DNA of 64,000 nt, from contig OY723268.1 in assembly GCA_963210315.1 (NCBI GenBank), positions 2,108,001 through 2,172,000 of the forward strand. Reading direction: 5' to 3'. Positions 1 through 15,000 of this stretch are shown here, piece by piece; the first letter of the stretch is position 1, and every line of letters begins with the position of its first letter. The notes under the pieces were generated by a model that worked only from the letters and a program-made list of their open reading frames with translations, was not told where the DNA came from and ran no database searches. The position numbers and the translations under genes are program-made. This DNA comes from Rhynchopus euleeides (lineage: Eukaryota > Euglenozoa > Diplonemea > Diplonemida > Diplonemidae).

Positions 1-3000
1 ACAAGGACTCGGACTGCGTGTGGCACCACACGTCGTCGACGACGGGCGGGTACTGCACCCCGCCGAAGTTCAACGCGTGCCCGGACCTGGACATCGCGTT
101 CATCCTGGACGGGTCGGGGTCGATGCGCCGCTCCTTCGGGCGCCACCCGCACGGCTTCTACGGGCTGGTCGAGATCATGCGGACGTGGGTGCGCTCCGTG
201 CCGCTGACGGGGGACGACCACAAGGTGGGGGCGGCCGCGTCGCGCGACGCCGGGTTCCGTATGACCTTCATCCAGTTCTCGAAGGCGGAGGCGAAGCCGG
301 ACGAGGACCACCCGATGGGGTGCGCTGTCGGGCAGTGCACGGACGGGCTGCTGTCCGGGCGGCTGGACGAGCTGGAGGGTGACCTGGACTGGCACGAGGC
401 GAACTACCAGGGTCAGTGGACGTACCTGCACGACGCTCTGCAGGATGTGGCGGACCACACCTTCCTCCCGTCGCAGAGCCCGTCGTGGCGCCAGCACATT
501 GCGATCCTCATCGCGGACGGCGGGCTGACGGACTACAACGGGGACGCGTGCTGCGAGGACCGGTGCGACAACCCGCGGTGCATCGACCCGCAGTTCAAGA
601 CGCAGTACAGGGGGATGCTCGACGCGGCGCAGGAGAAGCTGCGGTCCGAGGGGGTGTCGGTGTTCGGGATTGTGATCCGCCGGTTCTCCTACCACACCTT
701 TCAGGACGACAACGCGGAGGTGAAGCTGACCCCGCTGGTCACGGCACCGACGGACACCCACTTCATGAGCCTGGAGCTGGACGAGATCCCCGAGTCTGTG
801 CTGAACGCGCTGTGCGACCCGAGCAGCAAGTTCGGGCAGCACCTGGTTGTGGCGAAGCCCGGGTGTGCGAGCAAGACGGAGCAGGGGCCGTGTGTGCAGG
901 ACAAGGCGTGCAAGTGGGATGCGTCAATGAACCCGTCGTGCGTGGAGTCCGAGTGCTACGCGCTGTGCGAGCAGCCGACGTGCGACGCAAACTCGGCGTG
1001 CAAGTGGACCGGGTCTGCATGCGAGTACAAGCCGCCGGGCTGCACCGGGAAGGACCAGCCGCAGTGCGCGCAGGACAAGACGTGCCTGTGGGACCCGCTC
1101 TGGACGGACAAGTGCATTGAGAACCCGTGCCGCCCGCCGACGGAGGAGCCGGACTGCCTGGGCGTGTCTGTGACGGTGTCGCTTCCGTGCACGCCGCCGG
1201 CAGGCGACCCGGATTTCTGCAAGCTGGACGTGTGCGACTTCGACCCGACGCGGCCGAACAAGTGTGAGGTGAAGAAGTGCCTGCAGATCACGAAGGGGAC
1301 GTGCGAGGCGGAGAAGGACTGCGTGTGGAGCGGCCCGGACCCGGTGGGCAGCACTGTGTCCCCGTCGGGCAAGGTGGGGATGTGCAACCCGAAGCCGTGC
1401 GCGCACACGACGCAGGACGCGTGCGACAAGGACCCGCAGTGCGACTGGGACGGGATGACCCCGTGCGCGCCGAAGCCGTGCACGCAGCACAAGAACGAGA
1501 AGGACTGCGACCACGACCTGTCGTGCAAGTGGGACTTGGGGAAGACGCCGGCGCAGTGCACGCTCACGGAGTGCGCGAAGCACGCGGGGAAGGACACGTG
1601 CGACCAGGACCCGCAGTGCATGAAGGCGCCGGCCGGCAAGGACTGTGTGCCGAAGACGTGCGAGAAGCACAAGGAGAAGTGCGACTGCAACAAGGACGCG
1701 GACTGCGTGTGGCACCACGGTGCAGGGAACGCGTACTGCACGAGCAAGAACTTTGACAAGTGCCCGGACCTGGACATCGCATTCATCCTGGACGCGTCCG
1801 GTTCGATGAAGCGCTCCTTCGGGCGCCACCCGCACGGCTTCTACGGGCTGGTCGAGATCCTGCGGACGTGGGTGCGCTCCGTGCCGCTGACGGGGGACGA
1901 CCACACGGTGGGGGCAGGGGCGAAGCGCGACGCCGGTTTCCGTATGACCTTCGTCCAGTTCTCGAAGGCGGAGGCGAAGCCGGAGGACAGCCACACGACG
2001 GGGTGCTCTGTCGGGGGATGCACGAACGGGCTGCTGTCCGGGCGGATGGACGAGCTGGAGGGTGACCTGGACTGGCACGAGGAGAACTACCAGGCGCAGT
2101 GGACGTACCTGCACGACGCCCTGCAGGACGTGGCGGACAACACCTTTGTGACCGCGCAGAGCCCCGCGTGGCGCAAGCACGTCGTGATTATCGTGGCTGA
2201 CGGCGGGCTGACGGACTACGACGGGGACGCATGCTGCGAGGACCGGTGCGCGAACCCGAAGTGCATCGACCCGCAGTTCAAGACGCAGTACAGGGGGATG
2301 CTCGACTCGGCGCAGGCGAAGCTGAAGTCTGAGGACGTGACGGTGTTCGGGATTGTGATGCGCCGGTTCGCCCAGCGCTCCTTCCAGGACGAGAACGCAG
2401 AGGAGAAGCTGCAGCCGATGGTGGGGATCCCGGCGTACGACCACTTCATGAGCCTGGAGCTGGACGAGATCCCCGATTCTGTGCTGAACGCGCTGTGCGA
2501 CCCGAGCAGCAAGTTCGGGAAGAAGCTTGCGGTGGCGGCGTCGGGGTGCCCGAAGCACGACACGCAGCAGGGGTGCTCGCTGGACACGGCGTGCAAGTGG
2601 GACGGGACGAAGACGCCGTCGTGCATGGAGTCCGAGTGCTACCCGCTGTGCGACGAGGCGACGTGCAACACCAACCCGGTGTGCAAGTGGAACGGCCAGG
2701 ACTGCGAGCACAAGCCGCCGGGCTGCGCCGGGAAGGACCAGCCGCAGTGCAAGAAGGATGACACGTGCCTGTGGGACCCGCTCTGGACGGACAAGTGCAT
2801 CGACAACCCGTGCCGCCCGCCGACGGAGGAGCCGGACTGCCTGGGCGTGTCTGTGACGATGCCGCTGCCGTGCACGCCGCCGGCAGGCGACCCGGACTTC
2901 TGCAAGCTGGACGTGTGCGACTTCGACCCGACGCGGCCGAACACGTGTGAGGTGAAGAAGTGCCTGCAGATCACGAAGGGGACGTGCGAGGCGGAGAAGG

Positions 3001-6000
3001 ACTGTGTGTGGAGCGGCCCGGACCCGGTGGGCAGCACTGTGTCCCCGTCGGGCAAGGTGGGGATGTGCAACCCGAAGCCGTGCGCGCACACGACGCAGGA
3101 CGCGTGCGACAAGGACCCGCAGTGCGACTGGGACGGGATGACCCCGTGCGCGCCGAAGCCGTGCACGCAGCACAAGAACGAGAAGGACTGCGACCACGAC
3201 CTGTCGTGCCACTGGGGCGTGGGGCAGACACCCGCGCAGTGCACGCTCACGGAGTGCGCGAAGCACGCGGCGAAGGACACTTGCGACCAGGACCCGCAGT
3301 GCATGAAGGCAACGGACAAGGACTGTGTGCCGAAGACGTGCGAGAAGCACAAGGACCGGTGCCCGTGCCAGAACGACCCCGAGTGCGTGTGGAAGCAGAA
3401 CGCCGCCGGTGGCTACTGCAGCGCGCAGCAGTTCAAGGCGTGCCCGGACCTGGACATCGCGTTCATCCTGGATGCGTCCGGCTCGATGAAGCGCTCCTTC
3501 GGGCGCCACCCGCACGGGTTCACGGGGCTGGTCGAGATCCTGCGGGACTGGGTGAAGACGGTTCCGCTGACGGGGGACGACCACACGGTGGGGGCAGGGG
3601 CGAAGAGCGACTCCGGGTTCCGTGTGACCTTCATGCAGTTCTCGAAGGCGGCGGCCAAGCCGGAGGACAACCACGCGACGGGGTGCGCTGTCGGGGCGTG
3701 CACGAACGGGCTGCTGTCCGGGGACCGGAACGAGCTGTCCGGTGACCTGGACTGGCTGGAGGAGAACTACCAGGGGCAGTGGACGTACCTGCACGGGGCG
3801 CTGCTGGAGGTGGCGGACAGCACATTCGCGGCGGCACAGAGCCCCGCGTCGCGCAAGCACATCGTGATCATCGTGGCGGACGGGGGGCTGACGGACCACG
3901 ACGGTGACTCGTGCTGCAAGGACGCGTGCGGGGTGGCCTCGTGCATCGACCCGAAGTTCCAGACGACGTACCCGGGGACCCTGGACACGGCGCAGGCGAA
4001 GCTGCGGGCAGAGGGGGCGGATGTGTTCGGGATTGTGATCCGCCGGTTCGACAAGCACTCGTTTGACGACGAGAACGCGGAGGTGAAGCTGAAGCCGCTG
4101 CTGAGCAGCCCTGGGGAGGACCACCTCGCGAACGTGGAGCTGGACGAGGTTGCCGGGTCTGTGCTGGACACGCTGTGCGACCCGACCAGCAAGTTCGGGA
4201 AGTTCCTCGCGGTGCCGCTGGCAAACTGCCCCGACTTGGACGAGACGGCATGCGGGGCGGACAAGGCGTGCGAGTGGGACGCGCAGACGGGGAAGTGCGG
4301 GGAGAGCGAGTGCCACCCGCTGTGCACGGAGGCAACGTGCGACACGAACCGGAAGTGCTACTGGGGCGGGAAGGAGTGCAAGCTGGCGCCTCTGACGCCT
4401 GCGCCTGCGACCCCGGCCCCGCTGACGGCTGTGCCGGGGACGCCCACGCCGGAGACGCCCGCACCCGGGACGGCGGCGCCTGGGACACCTGCGCCGGGGA
4501 CGTCGGCGCCGCCGACGGCGGTGCCCGAGACACCGACGCCGCCGACGGAGGCACCGACCCCTGCGCCGACGCCGGAGCCGCTGGTCGACGAGTGCATGGA
4601 CCACCCGGCGACGTGCGGGGCGGGGCAGACGTGCCAGGACCCGGACCAGAAGAAGGGCGGGGACTGGCAGTGCGTGTGCCCGCCGCCGAACCAGCACATT
4701 GTGAAGGCGGGCGGGCCTGCCGACTGCGCAGTGGACGAGTGCCAGGTGCACGACATCACCTGCAGGCAGCAGGCGCAGCAGTGCAAGGACCCGGACCTGT
4801 CGAAGAAGGGCGACTGGCAGTGCGTGTGCATCCCCCCGCAGACCGGGCAGCCGGGGGCGGCGCAGCCGGCGGTGTGCGTGGACCCGCCGGGCGACTGCAA
4901 GGTGAACGGGGATGTGTGCCACTCGGTGGGGCAGGCGTGCAACGCGGGGACGGACCCGAAGAACGGGAAGTTCGAGTGCGAGTGCATCCCGCCGGCCACG
5001 GGGACGAACGGGAAGAACGTGCCCGCGGAGTGCAAGCTGGACGAGTGCGTGGTGGTGTGCCCGACGTGCAACCTGAAGAAGGGGGGCGCCAAGATCTGCG
5101 AGGACGCAGGGCAGGAGTGCGAGGACCTGAACACGTCGCCGACGAGCCTGCTGGACTGGCGGTGCAAGTGCCCCCCGCCGTCGACGGGGGCTGCGACGGC
5201 GAAGGCGGCGACGTGCGAGCTGGACGAGTGCAAGGTGAAGTGCCCGACGTGCGCGAACAAGGACGGGAAGGGGAACATCTGCGAGAAGGCGGGGCAGTCG
5301 TGCGTGGAGAAGAGCCTGACGACGCTGAGCGACTGGGAGTGCGTGTGCCAGGACCCGAAGACGGGGCGCGCCCTCACAGCCGTGGCCCTCTGCGACGAGG
5401 ACGAGTGCCGCACGCACGAGCAGGTGTGTGTCACCGCGGGGCAGACGTGCGACGACACGGACCGGAAGGCGAGCGGGAGCTGGGTGTGCAAGTGCCCGCC
5501 GCCGTCGACGACGAGCGCGGTGGCGGCGGCGGCGCAGTGCGAGGAGGACGAGTGCTCCGTCGCGGAGAACCGGAAGAAGTGCGAGGACGTGGCGCAGACG
5601 TGCAAGGACCCGGACGCCGCAACGATGGACAACTGGATGTGCGTGTGCCCGCCGCCCAGCAAGGGGACGCAGAAGCTGGGCCCGGTGACGATGTGCGTGC
5701 TGGACGAGTGCACGGCGCAGTGCCCGACGTGCGCGGACAAGGACGGGAAGGGTAACGTGTGCGTGCTGAAGGACCAGACGTGCCACGACCCGGTGACGAC
5801 GGCAAGCAGCCTGAGCGACTGGACGTGCACGTGCAAGAGCAGCGGCAAGTTCGCGGTGGCGGCGCCCGTGGACAAGTGCGAGGGGGGCCGGGACGAGTGC
5901 CACGAGCTGTCGGGGGCGGTGCAGTGCCAGCACCTGCCGCGGTACTCGAAGGAGGGGTGCCTGTGCTCGTGCGGGTGGACGGCTGTGTTCAAGGACATGA

Positions 6001-9000
6001 ACGGGGTCGCGATCAAGATGCCGGCGGGGCCGGGGTCGACGGAGCCGTGCAACACGGGGTGCTGCAACCCGAACGGGGCGGCGGAGGGGGACTGGTGCTA
6101 CATCGCGGCCAACTCGGACTACAACAAGAACAAGCCGGAGTGTGCGGTGCCGCGCGGGTCGGCCATCCGGCAGTCGTGCCTGGCGGAGGGGACGGTGCCG
6201 CAGGACGGGGGCAAGCCGGCGCGGCCTGGCATCCCCGGGGTGCCGCAGGGGCAGAACAACGTGTGCACGGACGCGGAGCAGCTGTGCGTGGACCCGAACA
6301 AGATGGTCGATGGGGACTGGCAGTGCCAGTGCGTGATGCCGCAGACGGGCCCGCCGGGGATGCAGAAGCCCGCGGTGTGTGGGGTGGACGAGTGCGCGCA
6401 GCACTCGGCGACGTGCGAGAAGGCGAACCAGAGGTGCGTCGACGACGACAAGTCGGGGAAGTCGCTGGACGACTGGTTCTGCGTGTGCGTGACGGGGGGC
6501 AAGATGTCGCGGCAGCAGAAGGCACCGGCGGCGTGCGACCTGGACGAGTGCATCGAGACGTGCCCGACGTGCGCGACGGGCAACGGGACGGACGTGTGCA
6601 CCGCTGTGGGGCAGGTGTGCGAGGACCCGAACATCTCGGACAAGTCGCTGAGCGACTGGATGTGCAAGTGCCCGCCGCCGAGCCTCGGGTCGCGTGTGGC
6701 CGCGCCGGTCGACCAGTGCGTGCTGGACGAGTGCGTGGTGAAGTGCGCGACGTGCGCGGACAAGGACGACGGGAAGGGGAACCTGTGCGCGTCTGCGAAG
6801 CCTTCACCGCAGGAGTGCGAGGACAAGGACAAGTCGGTGTCGTCGCGCAACGACTGGGTGTGCAAGTGCCCGCCGCCGTCGCACACGTTTGCGGTGACGA
6901 ACGTGGCGCTGTGCGAGGAGGACGAGTGCGAGCAGCACACGGACGTGTGCCCGCACGGGCAGATGTGCATCGACCCCGACGAGACGAAGAAGGGTGACTG
7001 GTACTGCGAGTGCGTGCCGCCTGCGGTGGGGGCGAACGTCGGCGCGTCGGCCGAGTGCGAGGAGGACGAGTGCAAGGTGCACGCGGAGGTGTGCAGGAGC
7101 GCGGGGCAGCAGTGCGAGGACCCGGACCTGAAGACGAAGGCCACGTGGCTGTGCAAGTGTGTGGCGCCGGACGCGGGTGTGCCCGGGCAGCAGACGCCGG
7201 CGAGGTGCCTGCCGCCGCCGGAGTGCCAGGGGGCGAACCAGAAGGTGTGCGCGGACGCGGACCAGCACTGCAACGACCCGGACGCGGCGGTGGTGGGTGA
7301 CTGGGAGTGCACGTGCATCCCGCCGTACAAGGGGGCGCCGCAGAAGAACGGCCCGGCGACGTGCGAGCTGGACGAGTGCACGGCGGTGTGCTCGACGTGC
7401 CAGAAGAGCCAGAAGGACAAGCAGGGCGTGTGCGAGCTGCACGGGCAGGACTGCGAGGACCCGGACAAGACGAAGACGGGCGACTGGATGTGCAAGTGCG
7501 TGCCCCCGTCGAAGGGGAGCCCGATGGGGCTCGGCGCGGCGGTGTGCCAGCTGGACGAGTGCGTGGAGATGTGCGACACGTGCGCGGGGGCGACGTGCTC
7601 GGACGCAGGGCAGGAGTGTGCGGACATGAGCACGTCGCCGAAGCACCTGAAGGACTGGGTGTGCAAGTGCCCCCCGCCGTCGACGGACTCGCGCACGGTG
7701 GCTGCGGTGTCGTCGTGCACGGACGACGAGTGCAAGGTGCACGGGCCGACGTGCGTGGCTGCGGGGCAGATCTGCGTCGACCCGGACACGTCGAAGGCGG
7801 GCGACTGGGAGTGCCACTGCCCGCCGCCGGCGTCGGGGTCGCAGCAGGGCGGGCCGGTGGACACGTGCACGACGAACGAGTGCGCCACGGTGTGCCCGAC
7901 GTGCGCGGACAAGGACGGGCGCGGGAACGTGTGCGTGGTGGAGGAGCAGGAGTGCGTGGACCCGGACCACACGGTGCTGTCGAACTGGTACTGCAAGTGC
8001 ACCATCGGAACCTCGTTCAAGGTCGGCGGGCCCGTGGAGCAGTGCATTGTGGACGAGTGCGCGTCGTCGTGCGAGACGTGCGCAAACAAGGGGGGCGGGA
8101 ACGTGTGCGAGGATGCCGGGCAGGAGTGCATTGACGTGAACACGGCGGGGTACGCAGGCGCGGACTGGCAGTGCCGCTGCCCGCCCCCGCTGCAGGCGAA
8201 GTTCACGACGAACGGGGTGGCTGTGTGCAGCCTGGACGAGTGCACGGACGCGGTGGACGGGAAGGTGCCCGGGAGTGTGTGCGCGGACGGCGGGCAGCTG
8301 TGCCACGACTCGCACCTCGACACACTCGGGGACTTCGACTGCGTGTGCCCCCCGCCGCAGCAGGGGACGAAGACGGCGGGGCTGGCGACGTGCACGACGG
8401 ACGAGTGCCTGATCCACGGGGACCAGTGCAAGCAGGCGAACCAGACGTGCGTGGACCCGGACCTGCAGACGATGAACGACTGGGAGTGCGTGTGCCCGCC
8501 GCCGTCGGCATCGAGCAGGAAGCTGGGGGCTGCCGTGTGCGAGGTGGACGAGTGCGTGGAGAACCGGTACGTGTGCGAGGGTGCGCAGCCGCCGCAGGGG
8601 TGTGTGGACGCCAACCAGACGCGCAGCGGGGACTGGCAGTGCGTGTGCCGTGCGCCGTCGACGGGGAGCGCGGTGGCGGTTGCGGCGGAGTGCAAGCTGG
8701 ACGAGTGCGTGGGGCAGTGCGCCACGTGCGCAAAGACGACGTGCTCGCAGGTGGGGCAGACGTGCACGGACCCGAACCCGTCGTTCCGGAGCCTGAACGA
8801 CTGGGTGTGCAAGTGCCCGCCGCCGTCGACGATGAGCGCGGTGGCGGCTGCGGCGCAGTGCCCGGTGGACGAGTGCGAGCGGGCGGCGCACGTGTGCCTC
8901 GCGTCGAAGCAGAACTGCATCGACCCGAACACGGCGGGCAACAGCCTCGGGGACTGGGAGTGCCACTGCCCGCCGCCGGCCGTGGGGGCCTCCGTCAAGG

Positions 9001-12000
9001 GGCCTGCGGAGTGCCTTGTGGACGAGTGCAAGAAGCACGGGCACGTGTGCAGCGAGCGCGGGCAGATGTGCGTGGACCCGAACAAGCACGTGGACAGCCT
9101 GAAGGACTGGGAGTGCCACTGCGTGGCGCCCTCGACGGGGGCGAAGGCGGTGCTGAAGCCTACGGAGTGCGTGCTGGTCGGGGAGTGCGAGGACCCGACG
9201 GTCAGCGACGTGTGCACGACGGCGGGGCAGGTGTGCGACGACCCGGACGTGGCGAAGAAGGGGGACTGGCGGTGCCGCTGCGTGCCGCCCGCCACCGGGG
9301 TGCCCGGGCTGATGGGCCCGACGGTGTGCAAGCTGGATGAGTGCGTGTCGCGGTGCCCGACGTGCGCCGGGTCGACGTGCACGGATGCGGGGCAGGCGTG
9401 TGTGGACGAGAACACGGACCCGGTGAAGGGGCTGAACACGTGGGAGTGCCGGTGCATCGCGCCTGCGAGCGGTTCGAAGCGGACGGCGGCGGCCGTGTGC
9501 GTCGTCAACGAGTGCGAGGTGCACGGGTCGACGTGCACGACGGTGAACCAGGACTGCGAGGACCCGTCCAACACGGTGACCGGGGACTGGCGGTGCGAGT
9601 GCCGGGCGCCGCTGCAGGGGCAGTCGACGGCGTCCGTGGCGGCGTGTGTCGTTGACGAGTGCACGCTGGAGGGGGCGGGCGTGTGCGCCACGAAGGGGCA
9701 GACGTGCTACGACCCGGACACGGCGGCGGACGCGCGCGGGGACTGGCTGTGCCAGTGCGTGGCGCCGTGGACGGGGAGCGCCGTGGCAAAGGCGGCGGTG
9801 TGCACGGTCGACGAGTGCAAGGTGCACGGGAGCGTGTGCCGGGCGGCGGGGCAGACGTGCATCGACACGGAGCCGTCGATCGAGGGGTTCTGGTACTGCG
9901 TGTGCCCGCCCCCGCAGCAGAAGAAGCAGAAGAGCGGGGGTGTGGCGGAGTGCTCCGTCGACGAGTGCGAGGCGCCCGGGAACACGACGGCGGTGCCCGT
10001 GTCGGGGGAGCCGAACGTGTGCGAGGCTGCGGGGCAGACGTGCGAGGACCCGGACACAGCGCCGGACGCGCTCGGGGACTGGCTGTGCCGCTGCGCGGGG
10101 TCGAATTTCTCGGCTGTGGCGAACGTGGCTGTGTGCGAGGAGGACGAGTGTGCCAGGCCGGAGAACGCGGCGACGTGCGCCGGGCAGCTGTGCATCGACC
10201 CGGACTGGCACAAGGTGGACACGTGGGAGTGCCGGTGCGTGCCGCCGTCCGTCGGGTTTGCGGTGATGGCGCTCGCGACGTGCGCGACGGACGAGTGCAT
10301 GCAGCAGGAGCAGGCGTGCCACGCGTTCGGGCAGCAGTGCGTGGACACGGACCCGGTTGCGGAGGGGACGTGGGAGTGCCACTGCCCGGAGCTGCCGGGG
10401 GTGCAGGGCGGGAAGGCGCTGATGGGGGCGGCGGAGTGCACGCCGCCGGAGAGCGAGTGCCAGATCGAGGCTGTGCGGGATACGTGCACGTCGCACGGGC
10501 AGGCGTGTGTCGACCCGGACGTGTCGGTGTCGGGTGACTGGATGTGCGAGTGCCTGCCGCCTGCACAGGGGGCGAACACGGTGGGCGGCCCGGCGACGTG
10601 CGAGCTGGACGAGTGCACGAATACGTGCACCACGTGCGCGGGGAAGACGTGCTCGGCGGTGGGGCAGACGTGCCGGGACCCGAACACGGGGGGGAACTCG
10701 CTCGCGGACTGGATGTGCATGTGCCCGTCGGACGACAAGCAGGGCAAGCAGAGCGGGGCGGCCGTGGGGCGGGCAGCCACCTGCTCGCTGGACGAGTGCG
10801 CGGAGGTGTGCCCGTCGTGCGCGGACCACGGGGAGGGGAACACGTGCGGGCGCGTCGGGCTGCTGTGCGAGGACCCGAACATGGACGCGCGGTCGACGAG
10901 CGACTGGATGTGCGTGTGCCCGCCGCCAGCGACGGGGCGGAAGACGCTCGCGATCCCCGTGTGCGCCGTGGACGAGTGCAAGCTGCCTGAGAACCAGATG
11001 GTGTGCACGCCCTCGGAGGGGCAGGTGTGCGTGGACCCGGACACGGACGCCGGGTCGCGCGGGGACTTCGAGTGCCGGTGCCCGGAGGGGATGACCGGGG
11101 TCGGGGTGGGGCGGGCGGCGCGGTGCATCCTGAACGAGTGCAACCTCGCGGCCAACTTCCACAAGTGCGAGGAGCAGGGGCAGGTGTGCATCGACCCGAA
11201 GCCGACGCCGGCGGCGCGCGACGACTGGGAGTGCCACTGCGCAAAGGGCGGGGTGTTTGCCGTGATGGCCCCTGCGGAGTGCAAGCTCGACGAGTGCGCG
11301 GCGGTGTGCGACACGTGCGCGAACAAGGGGGGCGGGAACGTGTGCGAGCTGGCCGGGCAGACGTGCTTCGACGCGAACCCGTCGCCGACGTCGACGAACG
11401 ACTGGATGTGCACGTGCCCCACCGGGTTCCCGTCGGCGACGGCGAACGTGGCGACATGCCAGGTGGACGAGTGCATGGACGTGACGAACTTCGGGGCGCT
11501 GACGTGCAAGGAGGTGCCGCGGAAGACGCTGGACGGGTGCCTGTGCAAGTGCGGGTGGGAGATGCAGGAGCAGCTGGGGTCGCAGGGCGTGGGCCCTGGG
11601 ATCGACAGCCCGTGCAACGCGGGGTGCTGCAACCCGACAGGGCGTGCGGGCGGGCCGTGGTGCCTGATCGACGCGGACCACCCGGACAACATCGCGAACC
11701 CGAAGTGCGCGGAGCTGCTGGAGGGCCCTGTGGCGGGGCAGGTCGGGACGTGCGACCCGCAGGTGGCGGCGTGGCAGGTGCAGAACGTGTGCGAGAAGCA
11801 GGAGCAGATGTGCGTGGACCCGAACCGGTCCCCGCAGAGCGTGGGTGACTGGCGGTGCGAGTGCCTGCCGCCGATGTTTGGGGAGCCCGTGACACGCGCG
11901 GCGGCCGTGTGCATGAGGGACGAGTGTGCGTCGGATGCGGCGCGGGTGTGCGCGGCGCACGGGCAGGTGTGCAAGGACCCGACGCAGGAGGTGGACGACT

Positions 12001-15000
12001 GGGTGTGCGTGTGCCCGAAGGGGTCGACGGGGGCGGACGGGGCGCAGAAGGCGGCGACGTGCACCTTCACCGGGGAGTGCGTGGCGAACGCGCACGTGTG
12101 CACGCAGGTGGGGCAGGCGTGCTTCGACCCGGACGTGAAGACGGACGGGGACTGGGTGTGCCAGTGTGCGGCCCCGGCGATCGGGGTGAGCAGCCGCGGC
12201 AGCCCTGCGGTGTGCAAGCTGGACGAGTGCGTGGCGGAGTGCCCCACGTGCGCGGACAAGGGGGCCGGGAGCGTGTGCGAGGCGGTGGGGCAGACGTGTG
12301 AGGAGACGTCTGCGTCGCCGGCAGACCTGGGGGACTGGCGGTGCGTGTGCCCGCCGGGGCAGGCGGGGTCGAGCGCGGCGGCGCCGGCGCAGTGCCTGGT
12401 GGACGAGTGCCTGCTGAACAACGGGCGCCTTGCGGCGCTGTGCGCGGCGGCGGGGCAGACGTGCGTGGACCCGAACACGCACGCGTCGGACGGGACGGGC
12501 GACTGGAAGTGCGTGTGCGCGGCGCCGTACGTCGGGGAGGCGACGGCGAAGGTTGCGTCGTGCAAGACAGACGAGTGCGCGGAGGCAAAGAACATGCAGG
12601 TGTGCAGCGCCGCGGGGCAGACGTGCGAGGACCCGAACCCGGACGCACTTGTGACAGGGGACTGGGTGTGCCGCTGCATCGACGCGCAGTCGGAGGACGT
12701 GAACAAGACGGCGGTGGGGGCGCCTGCGCCGTGCACGGTGCCGGAGACGTCGTGGTGCACGGTGCACGGGGAGAAGTGCACGTCGCAGGGGCAGGTGTGC
12801 GTGTCCAGCCCCGACGCAGGGGCACCCGGGTTCTGCGCGTGCGTGGCGCCGCAGACCGGGGAGCGGCAGGCGGGGGGCCCGGCCACGTGCGTGCTGGACG
12901 AGTGCAGCGCGGTGTGCGACACGTGCGCGGACCAGGACGGGAAGGGGAACCTGTGCATGCTGAACGGGCAGACGTGCATTGAGGGGAGCACCAGCCTGCT
13001 GGCGGTGTCGGACTGGCGGTGCGCGTGCTGCGCGCACGAGTACCTGTGCACGATGTCGAAGGCGTCGGCGGTGGCGGCGGTGGCGCAGTGCTCGTACAAC
13101 GAGTGCGACGGGCCCGGGAAGGTGTGCGTGAAGGAGGAGCAGACGTGCGTGGACCCGGATGCGTCGGAGATGGTGACGGGCGACTGGTACTGCGCGTGCG
13201 CCGCGCCGTCGGTGGGGAAGAAGGTCGGCGGGGTGGCGGTGTGCACGTACGACGAGTGCCTGATCCACGAGAAGGAGTGCACCGCGAAGGGGCAGACGTG
13301 CCACGACCCGAAGATCGAGGCGGGGTCGCGCGGGGACTGGGAGTGCCGGTGCGTGTCGCCTGCGAAGGGGAGCGCCGTCGGGAAGCCCGCGGTGTGCGAG
13401 TACGTGGGTGAGTGCCACACCCCGGCGATTGCGGCGGTGTGCACGGACGCGGGGCAGTCGTGCTACGACCCGGACGAGGCGTCTGTGGGGGACTGGGAGT
13501 GCCGCTGCGTGTCGCCGCGGGTGGGCGATGCCGTGCGCAACGCCCCGGCGCAGTGTGTGCTGGACGAGTGCCGGGCAACGTGCGGGACGTGCGCCACGAA
13601 GCCGGGGTCGCAGACGCACGCGTGCCTGTCGGCGGGGCAGGAGTGCGTGGACGCCAACACGGACGCGGCGAGCACGGGGGACTGGCGGTGCAAGTGCCCG
13701 CAGCCGCAGATCGGGGAGCAGCGCGGGGCTGCGGCGGTGTGCGAGGCGGATGAGTGCGCGGTGGCGGCGAACCGGGACACGTGCGCGCAGGCGGTGGACG
13801 CGAAGGGGAAGCCGATGCAGCTGTGCCACGACCCGGACACGCAGAAGAGCGGGGACTGGGTGTGCATGTGCACGTGGCCGTACGTCGGGGCGCCCGCGGC
13901 GCGCGAGGTCGCCATGTGCCGGCTGGACGAGTGCTCCGTGGCGTCGAAGTGGCTGGGCGGGAAGGCGAACGGGAACGAGGTGTGCTCGCAGAAGGGGCAG
14001 CTGTGCGTCGACCCGCAGCAGGACGTGGACGCGGTGGGGAACTGGATGTGCACGTGCCCGGACGCGAACGACGGGGTGCAGGTCGGGGCCCCCGTGGCGC
14101 AGTGCAAGACGGAGACGCTGTGCGCGGAGCACGGGAGCACGTGCGGGGCGGGGCAGATGTGCGCTGAGCGGAACGGGGCGTGGTGGTGCCAGTGCATCGC
14201 GCCGCTCGCCGGGGAGGCGCGCGAGGCGGCGGCGGTGTGTGTGCTCGACGAGTGCCGGTCGCGGTGCGAGACGTGCGCGCAGCAGGGGCTGACGCATGTG
14301 TGCGGGGCTGCGGACCAGAGCTGCGTGGACGCGGACACGTCGGCGTCGAGCCTGTCGGACTGGCGGTGCGTGTGCAAGAACGGGAAGGGGAGCGCGGCGG
14401 CAGCCGCTGCGGAGTGCATGGTCGACGAGTGCGGGCTGAACGGGGTGATCTGCACCGGGAAGGGGCAGGTGTGCCGCGACCCGGACATGTCGGCGGGATC
14501 GACCGGGGACTGGCTCTGCCTGTGCCAGGCGCCTGCGAGCGGGTCGGCGGTGGGGGGCCCGGCGTCGTGCCTGGTGGACGAGTGCTCGCAGCACGGGACG
14601 GTGTGCCTCGACGCGGGGCAGATGTGCGTGGACCAGAACAAGGGGGCGCAGAGCCTGGGGGACTGGACGTGCAACTGCCCGGAGCCGGCGCAGGGGTCGA
14701 TGGTGGCAGGGGCTGCGGCGTGCACGTACGTGGGCGGGTGCGCGGTGGAGGCGAACGCCAAGGTGTGCGCCGCTGCGGAGCAGAAGTGTGTGCCCGGGGC
14801 AAACACGACGAACACGGACGACTGGCGTTGCGCGTGCCTCCCGCCGTTCCACGGGCTGGAGGTCGGTGTGCGGAAGCCGGCGGTGTGCATCGTGAACGAA
14901 TGCGACGACATCTGCCCGACGTGCGCGCGCACGAGCGTGGAGTCGATCAACGTGTGCACGGCGTCGGGGCAGGGGTGCGTCGACCCGAACATGGGGATGG